Positions 19,962 to 28,097 of a stretch of 28,097 nt of DNA are shown here, in pieces. Numbering within the stretch: position 1 is the stretch's first letter; every line of letters starts with the position of its first letter. Both the position numbers and the translations under genes were made by a program. A model generated the notes under the pieces. It ran no database searches. It was not told where the DNA came from and saw nothing but the letters and a program-made list of their open reading frames with translations. Source of the stretch: Chara braunii (taxonomy: Eukaryota > Streptophyta > Charophyceae > Charales > Characeae); the NCBI GenBank assembly GCA_003427395.1, contig BFEA01000754.1, positions 597,705 through 625,801 on the forward strand, in the 5' to 3' direction.

Positions 19962-22677
19962 TTATAACACATATTCATTGACATAGAATCTGTCTTCTCT
20001 TTGGACAGCAAATTCGTCAGTTCCCCAACGCGGCTTTCTGAAAAAAGGAACAATGTGTACATCATCAATTATCGTATCAATCGAAATTACGCTGCTGTGT
20101 TGTCGATTATGCGTTTTCTCCCATTACACAATTCGGCAACCTGTGGTCCTGCACATAGGCACACTCATTTGAATGAGAAACTCCATCTCGCCTGCCTTGC
20201 ACGACGAAAAACATAGTTACTGATGCATACCGATTCTCGTCCTCCCCTGCTCGTACTATGACATCACTATCTACAGCCCTTCCATGAAATCTCGCGGTCG
20301 CTCTTGCTATTTGCACTAATGATCCTCTATTGCTACCATCATCTCTTCATGCTATTGCTAATTGTGATCTAGTTCTTATCACAGTAATCGCCGTGAATGC
20401 ATCATACAAGTTCTCGTTCATGAATGTAATCAATGCAGCCGCAAAATCCTTTCTGAAAGGCATTTCTTTGAGTGTCGTTACCACATCAACAGTCCGTCGT
20501 TCATCTGTATTTGGCTCAATATCATCCAATGCGAACCATTCTAAACGCAATGAAGCCTAGTCTTTTAGAGACAGTGTATTTCTTCCTGTCATCTCTACAT
20601 TGGCTACCGATGATCGATTTTCTCCACACCGATTTCTTCTCCTTCGCAATAAGAGAGTTTCGTTTTCCAATGCGATAGATCGTCGTATACGATCCACCAT
20701 CTGCATTTCTGATTGTCGACGGTTTGAGGATTGATATGGTTGTTTGCAGAATTTTTGGTGATGATGTTCCCACACATTAGCTGCAAACGTGTCTGAGAGA
20801 CCTGATCTCTCAATACATGATCTGAACCTATTCAGATCATGCATTTTTGAAATTTTTCAATTTGATGGCTGGTACCGACCCATATACTTTATGATTCCTT
20901 GCATAAAATCTTGCAGCAACACATCACAATGATCAAGTGAGTCAACGGTATGTGACGTTCTTCGAAAGGTTTGAATATAAAATTTCATAAGCTTACAAAA
21001 ATATTTTGTAAGCTTCTTTCCTGATCTACCGTTAACGACATAGTGAACTAAAAACATACACACCGTCATAACAGATCGATTCTGCTTCGCCTCAAATCTG
21101 CCTTCTCTTGAAAAAAATCACAACTTGTTGACACAGGCAGTATTAGTTGAGGAAATGTCCTCACGCACCGTTCACTCACACACTGAAGTCGTGCATCAAG
21201 TTCTCTTAAAATCTCTGTGTACGAGACTCCAGTTAGTTTGTCCCTAGCTGCCTCGAGAAATGCATCTATCATGTGTAAAAATATTCCATGTTTTATCGTA
21301 TGCATCGTATCCGGTTGAAGAGCCAGGTGATAATCCATAATTGGGTCATCACCCGTTGCACCTCTATATAATCCCCATAAACCATTTTCGATCACATGAG
21401 TTTGCAACCCCCACTCTTTCACCCGCGTTTTTGCCAAATTACAGACGTCGATGTTTGCATCGTTTCTCATCTCACACAATGTTGCTTGAGCAGTCATTTC
21501 AGACCGCTTACTGTTTCCAAAATCGGCAATCATGTTCATATCCGCTTTTGCAACTATGCATGTCGAACAACGCCCATACTTGACCGCTGCAAGTGCGCAT
21601 CTCTCCGGATAATCTTGTATATAATTCAACAAAAAAGGATGAACAGTTATTTGGCCGTACTCATTTGTCTCAACAGTGATGCCATTATGAGATGCTTCCT
21701 CCGCTGTTTGTAAAATTATTGTGAAAGCTTCATGTAATACGATGCTCTTCCGTTTTCTAAATGCTGTCGAGTTTTGTGTCCATCCGCTTTCTTTTGGTTT
21801 GTGCATAATAATAGGCAAGTATGCTATGAGTGTAGCATCTGCCGTTCTGTCCACAATAGAAATCATCAATGGGTAGGCTGTTTTTTTCTTTCTCCCGTCC
21901 AAATGAGTTTTGTCAGAATACAGAGTAAATGGAACAACATAACGTTATTTGCTGTTTGTGTCTACACCTTTGTCCTCGCGCAATACAGCTTGCATGTACG
22001 GCTACATCAATGCGGTCGCAGCGCCACTAATTGGACCATTAATATTGGACTATAATGGTGTTTCTAACACTAATTTATTCTTTGATGTTAGAGCGCATTC
22101 CAACAAGAATGAAAAAACAGTTTTCCAATCACGGAACCAAATTTTCGCATGTGCAGTTTGTGGCCAATCTTCCTTCCTCACATCGATTTCTCGCCACCCA
22201 GCTGTCCCAGCTTGCGCACTTTACCAGGAAAGACACTCATGACCATTACGAAAAGGAATAGACTGTGGGTCGAACTGAAGATGTTTTATGGTTGCCAACA
22301 AGGCATCCATATCACACACAGACAACCCGATTCCTCCTCGTGCTGACAACATAAAAGCTGACATTGTGCGTGCTGTGTTGAATGGTGTGGCATTCTCATC
22401 ACCATCTCTTTGTTCTCCGCAATTATCACTACCACCAAAACATGTGGTATTCTGTTCGAACCCCTTCACGTTCACTGTCTCCTCCCGGGTCGATCTCCAC
22501 TCTCATGTTTGCTTCATGTATGTTGAATGGTCCAGCGTCGTCTTCATCATTGTTATCCGATGATAACATAAAATCAATCACTTGTGCAATGCATGCTCTT
22601 GAACGGTATGAATTTAGAGCTTGCAAACTTCTGAATAGACGACCGCATTCACATGTCATGTCACTCTGTGTTGCCAT
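19962..22677 (-). pseudogene. Plavaka-like (CACTA superfamily) DDE transposase, nonsense-interrupted
   Basis: The ATG at 22675-22677 starts a C2-type zinc finger (CECGRLF, LNSYRSRAC; Tyr stands where the finger's His is expected). The frame then shifts once near 22450-22490 to the N-terminal domain (GLSVCDMDALLATIKHLQFD) and runs collinear to GWREIDV, WFRDWKTVFSFLL, VPFTLYSDKTHLDG, YPLMISI, DYPERCAL, CSTC and LQPDTMHTIKHGIF. A homopolymer shift at 21111-21117 leads into AKQNRSVM, KMHDLNRF, WEHHHQKFCKQPY, NRR, FHGRAVDSDVIV and, after an intron, DRFYVNEY. The likely catalytic residues are all present: Asp 21912-21914, Asp 21309-21311, Glu 20767-20769. Stops lie at 22221-22223, 22050-22052, 22002-22004, 21945-21947, 20857-20859, 20557-20559 and 20347-20349. 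The order and spacing of motifs are those of Plavaka/CACTA-type transposases, which cut and paste their element. Under the standard code this copy is dead. Confidence 0.88.
20038..20140 (-). other. Last intron of the transposase gene (predicted)
   Basis: On the minus strand CACAG|GTTGCC opens and CCTTTTTTCAG|AAAG closes a 103-base intron with a good pyrimidine tract. Joining the exons continues frame from CAYVQDHR to KPRWGTDEFAVQ and on to the typical C-terminal FYVNEY, and it removes several in-frame stops. Confidence 0.6.
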
Positions 22678-22699
22678 TTTTTAGCAAATAAGTCGCACC

Positions 22700-23228
22700 A
22701 TGAAAAAATAATATTGAAAATTATTACATGATTAACCTGATACACGCACAGATACAATGAAAATTTAACTTTGTACATAAAAACAACTTTCGTTGTATTA
22801 CAACTTATTTTACAATGCAAAAAAATCCCGTTTTTCATTTCAGAAATCTTCTGGTTTTCTTCGTCTGAATTTATTTTGTTTTCTAAAAATAAACAACATT
22901 TTGCATGTAACGTTTGTCATTCAGTGCATTGTGTTGTCCTATGTGATAATTTTAGTTAGTACTGCGTGTATATATATCGACACAAAGATATGAGAGCGCA
23001 AAAAGAAAAAAAACAAGAAAAATCAATTCATTTTTATCTTTTTATTTAGAATTCCCTCTGTTTGAAACCTCTTGCGTAGAAGGCCGCCGAAGTGGATCGA
23101 TGGATGCCCCCACCCCCGTGTGTCATATTGACCCACTTGCACACATTTAAAAAGCAAAAATGCAATGAAAAAGAAACGGAACAACCAATAACAAAGCCTT
23201 ACGAAACAAACATAAACAGATGCCTAGC
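22700..23228. other. AT-rich spacer upstream of the transposase, no gene
   Basis: This stretch should hold the promoter of the transposase gene on the minus strand. I see no convincing TATA or initiator that stands out from the AT-rich background. Confidence 0.45.
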
Positions 23229-23485
23229 GACAAGTCCCACATGTAAGCACCGCCCCCTCCGTCACAGGTCAAACAACGGAACAAAACCAACCAGAATATC
23301 AAAACACCCTTGCATGCAAACAAGCAATCCCAAGTAACAAACCAGTCATACTCGTCAGCAACTTTGCATCAACTCCGAGACTCCTTTGCGATTGTTACTC
23401 ATTGCAAAAATTGGTATCGATCCCATTTATACATGCCAAAGGATTAAAAAAACTCGGATGACAGGTCCCACATGAAATCACCGCC
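23229..23485. repeat. 26-bp direct repeat, 231 bp apart
   Basis: GACAAGTCCCACATG at 23229 and GACAGGTCCCACATG at 23460 begin 26-base segments that match at 23 positions and both end ACCGCC. The sequence between them is not otherwise repeated. Confidence 0.7.
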
Positions 23486-23737
23486 ACAGATTGTAACGAA
23501 CAATCACATTAACATAAATCCTCAAATAAAGTCATGTGATTGTAACAAAGAAGTAACAATTAATAATTTTACACAATTTGTATCGAAGGATGCACGTGTA
23601 CATGTCTATATGGGTGAAGAAACTAAGTGAGAATGAAAGGAAGATAAACATGTCTCTCCTCTCCATCGATTTAAGCGCCTTGCTGTCTACTCATTTTTTA
23701 CATTACCACACTCACCTTTTCACAACCGTTAACGTTA

Positions 23738-23814
23738 TAAGCACAACGCTATTCAAAACCTTCAACATTATTTCAAAAGTTTGATCTAAGAAAAGTTTAG
23801 CCGGACGAAGAGAG

Positions 23815-23887
<73 letters not shown>

Positions 23888-23955
23888 ATAAGCACAACGC
23901 TATTCAAAACCTTCAAAGTTATTTTAAAAGTTTGATATAAGAAAAATTTAGTCAG

Positions 23956-23992
<37 letters not shown>
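23738..23992. repeat. 151-bp tandem duplication, each copy ending in (GA)n
   Basis: TAAGCACAACGCTATTCAAA begins copies at 23738 and 23889. Both continue through AAAGTTTGAT and AAGAAAA to a GA microsatellite (23817-23880, 64 bases; 23959-23992). The duplication unit includes the microsatellite. Confidence 0.9.
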
Positions 23993-23996
<4 letters not shown>

Positions 23997-24007
23997 GAGG
24001 TGAGAAG

Positions 24008-24022
24008 TGTGTGTGTGTGTGC

Positions 24023-24060
<38 letters not shown>

Positions 24061-24090
24061 CAGGTGAAAAGTGTGAGAAAGAGAGAGAAG
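24008..24090. repeat. (GT)n and (GA)n compound microsatellite
   Basis: GTGTGTGTGTGCGTGTG-type text runs into GA units. It forms one microsatellite block with the GA tract before it. Confidence 0.9.
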
Positions 24091-24207
24091 AAGACAGAGA
24101 GAGGAAAAAAAAAAATAAAAAAAAAAATACGAAATTAATGCAATCCCAAAACGTTTTTATCCTCCTCTCACTGACTAATATGAACGACTACGTGTTCTTC
24201 ATAATCC

Positions 24208-25131
24208 TTAGAAGCATTTGCGCTTTCCTTTTGGATCTTTGCTGCAAGATTCATTATGCATTTCATCCTTGGTGTGTAGAGACATATTTGAAACCATGGA
24301 GACAATCTCTGCAGCGATACAGAGTCGAGGGTGAACATCATAGCCTCGAGCTCGTGCTATCGCCCCTTGTATCAGACAACCTAAATCGTTGCCCCAGCCT
24401 GAAAATGTGCACATGACAGCCTCTCTATTTAATAATACAAACCAAGACTTCCCAGTATTATGAAAGGCCTTTCCCGTTTGACACGTCCTCATGAGTGATG
24501 AGATTGTCAAAGATAACATTTTCCCATCAGGAGATGCATCATTGTGGGTCACACGAATCACAATATGAGGCTCCCTGAATCAGTTTGCCAACTTCAAGAA
24601 TGCATGACACCACCCGCAGTCTATGTCTGTTGAATCTCGATGAAGAAGGTAATAATCATCAACACACTTTTCTTCGTCATCATTCTCTCTACTATTACAT
24701 CTGCTTTGTGGTGGTTCATCATTCAATGGGATTCCTTGCGTGCTTTTCATTTGGTCATCATCATCAATGTCGCTTTCTTCTTGTATGGACAGACTTGCAA
24801 AACTTTGTGTTTCCTCAACAACACATGATTGATGAGGACTGAAGAACGGACTTTCTGAAAGCGTCCACTGAGTTATAATATCTTCAGCTTTCAAATCTTC
24901 TTCTGACATCTTCATCCAATGTGGCTCAAACATTGTTGCGGGCAAAACAATTTTGTCCTTATTGAAATGGATATCAAGACTCTCATTCACATCCTCCTCT
25001 TCAATCTTCATGCATTCTTCAGCAATAATATCCCATCCTTGTTCCCTCGTTCGTTGTTTGTCCACCTCGGTTGTTGCTGAACAAATTGCTCGTAATGCAT
25101 AATCAAATTCAGCACCTTCAATCATATTCAT
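24208..25131 (-). pseudogene. Unrecognised gene, 3' half (one in-frame TGA)
   Basis: A single frame runs from 25131 to 24208 with one TGA at 24580-24582. Upstream part: 183 residues with Glu/Asp-rich segments (IEEEDVNESLDIHF, ESDIDDDDQMKS). Downstream part: about 117 residues with a compact, folded-looking segment (FSGWGNDLGCLIQGAIARA) and a basic end (KDPKGKRKCF). The TGA may be removed by splicing: on the minus strand a GTGGTG...TTCAG segment of 39 bases around it would keep the frame, though this is very short for an intron. Otherwise it is a nonsense lesion like those in the transposase. I know no family for it. It is co-oriented with, and about 1.5 kb upstream of, the transposase, so an element accessory gene is likely. 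Confidence 0.5.
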
Positions 25132-25198
25132 AGAAGAAGTAATGAGGATGACCCCGATGAGTACAAAATGGTGCCACCTCCAGCAAGCACATTATCAA

Positions 25199-25819
25199 TT
25201 ATAGGAGAAAATACTTTTGTACCATATTCTGTTCCCCATCGTATGATCTCAACAAGTCCATTATCTCATCTAAAAGAACATATTCGACCCCATCTACCAC
25301 TAACACTGGTAAGTTAGCAACAGATGTTGGTGAAATATGATCTCGCATCATCAGTTGTGACAAACAAAACACTTCAGCCATGCCTGGCTTCAAGATGTTA
25401 TGATCAGACGGATCTCGCATAGCACTGTCGCCTACCTTCAAATATAACTTCTTTCTGTACGCGAAAGTTGTGTATTCGCCGGTGTTTTTTTTTTTTGATT
25501 TGTCCACGTTTTCCTAAATGCAAAGCCAATTGAGAACTGAATTCACAGTGTAAGATCTCATACCAACAGATGTATTCGTGTGTGAAACACACACAGCTTC
25601 CACATCATGGGACGAGTGAAAGCTGTCCAAAAATTCACTTGCATCCAACATTTTTTCAATGTTACAGGCAATAGTTGCTTCTACATCGATGTGCAGAGAA
25701 AAATATTCAGGAACCCTTTTTTCGATCCCTTTCAGTTCGCTGTCCGTGTTGTAGTGTACATTTCGCATTGCATACTTCAGAACCTTATTCCGTGCTATCT
25801 CTTCAAACGATGTGGACAT
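25199..25819 (-). pseudogene. Unrecognised gene, 5' half (one in-frame TAG)
   Basis: The frame starts at an ATG (25817-25819, MSTSFEEIARNK) and reads 620 bases with one TAG at 25514-25516. Both sides look coding: HIDVEATIACNIEKMLDASE before the stop, LPVLVVDGVEYVLLDEIMDLL after it. A 50-base GTATGA...TTTAG segment could be an intron ending exactly at the TAG, but splicing it would shift frame unless the 12-base A run next to 25490 is also miscalled. Simple read-through keeps the frame without further assumptions. The next frame (25131-24208) is offset by one phase, so either an intron or a frameshift separates them; both may be one gene. No domain recognised. Confidence 0.45.
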
Positions 25820-26202
25820 GTCTTCGAACAAGTATGACCTTTGAGTCCACACCAGATACCGTTATATCACCACATACCCTACACAAAAGGACACACTGAA
25901 CAATTGAAATGAACAACCGATAAGTCTGAAAATAAAAATGAAGAAGTCAGGTATTGAAAACATGAACATGCTTCCTTTCAATATAATTTTGTGTATGTGT
26001 CTGTATGAGTGCAATCTATACGACTTTGAGAAAGCAAAAGAGAGTACAAGGGCCATTGGTTTTCAGTGAAAATTTTCATACATTTAAGGACAACACTGAA
26101 ACTGTGGTTGGTAGTTGCTTATGAGTTGAAGGTAGAACACATTCAGGTTGTCTGAAATGAATATGCCCCACCTTTGCATTGATGTGGTCAAAATTAAAAT
26201 GA

Positions 26203-26271
26203 GGTCGGTAGCTGCCTATTGTTTTGAGGTGAGCACGTTCAATGCGCAAATTCTATAGGCACCAACTGACC
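26203..26271. repeat. Palindromic unit in right array, copy A
   Basis: GGTCGGTAGCTGCCTA (26203-26218) faces TAGGCACCAACTGACC (26256-26271), 13 of 16 complementary. A weaker one follows at 26309-26379 (GGTCATCAGACGCCTA against TAGGCTTCTATTCACC). Confidence 0.8.
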
Positions 26272-26464
26272 CTCTCCGACCCAAGTTTTATGAGCAAAGT
26301 ATAACCGCGGTCATCAGACGCCTACTATTTTCACAATAAACAAAATGTATACGCAAAAATTTATAGGCTTCTATTCACCACACCTAGAAGGCCGCATTTA
26401 CAATGCTTGCAGTATTGCTGTATTTTTATTTTTTTTTACATACAATTTGTAAGAGACCCGGCAC

Positions 26465-26466
<2 letters not shown>

Positions 26467-26510
<44 letters not shown>
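26467..26510. repeat. (GA)n microsatellite
   Basis: 22 uninterrupted GA units between the two copies of the right array. Confidence 0.95.
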
Positions 26511-26512
<2 letters not shown>

Positions 26513-26898
26513 ATACATTGTATCTTACATAAGATAAATATTAGTGAAAGAAAATAAATAATACAAATTTCGAAGCACAAGGGACATATAATATAAGTGA
26601 GGGTTAACACATCGTACGGGGATCCCCCAGAATGTCATAGGGTCTGCGCATCCTTTGAATATATATATTTTTTTGTCTGTGTATGTATGAGTGCTATTAG
26701 GTATACGAGTCAAAGAAAGAAAAAAAGAGTATATGNGAGACATATTTTTCGTGACGAATCGCATGCCTTCCCTAACACAAACAGAATCCTGGTTAGTAGT
26801 TGTGAACTACTTGGAGGTCAAACATTCACGTTCCTTGGATGAATATGCCCCAGTTGATGCTACTCTTCTTGTATCTTCTCTTATGAAAATGAAAGCGA

Positions 26899-26969
26899 GG
26901 TCGGTAGGTGCCTGGCAGTTTCAGATTGAATACATTTAATGCAGCAAAATTAATAGGCACCCACCAACC
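26899..26969. repeat. Palindromic unit in right array, copy B
   Basis: GGTCGGTAGGTGCCT (26899-26913) faces AGGCACCCACCAACC (26955-26969), 13 of 15 complementary. A further half-site, GCCGGTAGGTGC, is at 27010-27021. Confidence 0.82.
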
Positions 26970-27075
26970 CTCTCCATCTCATACCTATTGTGACCAAATT
27001 CGAACTATAGCCGGTAGGTGCGGTACATTTGGACACTAAACAAAATGGAGATGCGTAAAGAGCGCATTTTGTAAT

Positions 27076-28097
27076 GATTCTACGGTTCGTGATTTTAATT
27101 TCTTTTTTTTTTTGCATAAGAATCAAAAGAGAGAATGAAAGAGAGATCTTGTATGATATTATGTGCTTGGCCCTCCGGCTTCAGACGACGATGCTGTGAT
27201 CAGTGCTCTAGTTTATAGCCAATGTCAGAACGATGCTGGCCAGTGTTGGGGATAGCAAAGATCAACGATGAAACCTACTGACCCTATGTGCCCCTTCTCG
27301 TACTTCCCTGACCCCTTCCCCCCATCCCTATTGAGTCCGGTTCCTAGATCCTGGTTTGTGTACGAGTGAATGGGGCAATGTCTGGCTTTGTTGTTAAAAA
27401 NAAACTAGAAAAGAAGGCAGGAGGGTGAGGCCTGGTAGAGAGATCTGGGGATTCGTNGAGGGTGGAAGACAATCCAGCGGCTAATCGGGGGTGGCTTCCA
27501 GGCCAACGATGTTTGGAGCTGGGGTGGGTCTCGCTGCCCTGTAACCTAGCATGTTGGGAGCGTNAGGCCGGNTATAGGCTTGGCANTACNAACAGGACAG
27601 CTATGGCTGCTTAAAGNTTAGGCCTGTGCCATAACTTGGAATGTGGGGGTTCGGTAGATGGGAGGTTAGTAGTGGTCCATGAGGCATTTTCCCGAATGGA
27701 CCATCATCATCATTATTGAGCCGGAGCCGGGTAATGTCCCCGGTATTTCAAAAATTTCCTGCATAATTTCATGAGGGACGCTGGCCCCGGTTCCCAGCAC
27801 GTGTTGCTCCCCACGAATAGATCGGAACTCTTTTCTTTTTTTTTCTCTTTCTTAAAAAAAAAGGAAAGACAAAAAACAAAGCAGTAGACAGCTGGCGCAT
27901 ACTAGCACTCCCAATGGAGACGACACAAACTGACAACGAAAAGAACAATGATGAAGGAAATCGGTAAAAAAAAAAAATAGAAAAAAAAGATGCGGATAGC
28001 TAGCTCCCCGCACTCCAAGAGGAGCCAGCATAAACACAGGGCATGGCACGAAACACAGTTGCTGCAGCGACATGCACAGAGGGAACAAAACAGTCGC
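27076..28097. other. Repeat-like sequence at the right edge, unassigned
   Basis: Composition turns GC-richer from about 27160. The text has features of dispersed repeats (CATCATCATCATTATT at 27703-27718, GC-rich bodies, many Ns at 27398-27617, A/T homopolymers at 27836-27862), as in the end of a LINE or SINE. No ORF or domain supports that. GAAACCTACTGACCC (27270-27284) weakly resembles one arm of the palindromic family. Confidence 0.4.

Larger units (their letters stand above)
25960..27075. repeat. Right tandem array of ~690-bp units carrying the palindrome
   Basis: Copy A (about 25970-26400) and copy B (about 26650-27070) share an ordered series of landmarks: GTATGAGTGC, AGAGTA, GGTTNGTAGTTG, CATTCA, TGAATATGCCCC (26156 and 26839), GAGGTCGGTAG (26201 and 26897), ATAGGCACC, ACCCTCTCC and AACAAAATG. 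Spacing is 683 to 697 bases. Between them lies a (GA)n block. The array sits 5' of all minus-strand genes and mirrors the left array at 10.2-11.3 kb. Confidence 0.8.

Noticed and set aside
20864-20880. GGTCGGTACC in the transposase gene, similar to the palindromic motif
   Set aside because: It lies in coding sequence (Met-Gly-Arg-Tyr), has no partner arm and lacks the AGGTGC half. Probably chance.
25541-25592. 50-base intron ending at the TAG in the unknown gene
   Set aside because: The splice sites look acceptable, but removal shifts the frame away from the well-supported downstream segment unless a second error in the adjacent A run is assumed.
12027-25852. Endogenous large DNA virus (for example nimavirus-like) as the source of the gene cluster
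   Set aside because: The only recognisable proteins are a CACTA-type transposase and a transposon-type Ulp1 protease. No capsid, polymerase or other viral hallmark gene is visible.

Overview
This looks like nuclear DNA of a eukaryote. There are no bacterial operons or ribosome binding sites. Coding signal is sparse and broken, AG|GT...CAG introns and AATAAA-type poly(A) signals can be seen, and the window is full of microsatellites: (TC)n, (GA)n, (TATC)n, (GT)n, (TA)n and (TTA)n. The density and length of the (GA)n/(TC)n tracts remind me of decapod crustacean (penaeid) genomes, but that is an impression of texture and no host gene proves it. Scattered single Ns show imperfect base calling.

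Layout. (1) 1-9.3 kb is a mosaic of repeats of higher GC. It holds a TCAG-rich degenerate array (about 0.5-3.1 kb) with a near-identical 152-bp tandem duplication, an eight-unit minisatellite with an exact 40-bp period (3.14-3.45 kb), a retroelement-like leader with a small RG-rich ORF (4.8-5.8 kb, minus), a hairpin cluster, a 0.5-kb AT-rich MITE-like insertion with terminal inverted repeats (6.06-6.58 kb), and tandem diverged modules of about 350 bp with TTA-rich tails (6.6-7.8 kb). (2) From about 9.3 to 27.1 kb the DNA is AT-richer, and every credible coding segment lies on the minus strand. In minus-strand order these are an unrecognised gene (25.8-24.2 kb), a CACTA-superfamily Plavaka-like DDE transposase (22.68-19.96 kb), a Ulp1/C48 SUMO-protease-like gene (16.93-15.52 kb), an acidic/basic low-complexity protein (14.64-13.81 kb) and a 248-residue unknown (13.33-12.58 kb). 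(3) 27.1-28.1 kb is unassigned repeat-like sequence.

The most interesting object is this 17-kb region. It looks like one large, multigene CACTA/Plavaka-type DNA transposon, or two adjacent ones. A palindromic motif, GGTCGGTAGGTGC ... GCACCTACCGACC, is repeated in three noncoding clusters: 10.2-11.2 kb (in ~487-bp tandem units), 17.6-18.0 kb (~130-bp tandem units) and 26.2-27.0 kb (~690-bp tandem units). It is a good candidate for subterminal transposase- or accessory-protein-binding repeats. Transposase plus Ulp1-like protease is a combination known in Plavaka/KDZ and related elements.

A second striking point is that the transposase and the protease stay readable, family-typical and collinear across nine in-frame stop codons (TAA, TAG and TGA), with very few frameshifts. 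The simplest reading is a decayed copy with C-to-T type lesions. Hypermutation, or a non-standard genetic code with TAR=Gln and TGA=Trp, should be tested before that is accepted. An apparently ordinary TAA stop followed by AATAAA at the end of the transposase argues against full reassignment.
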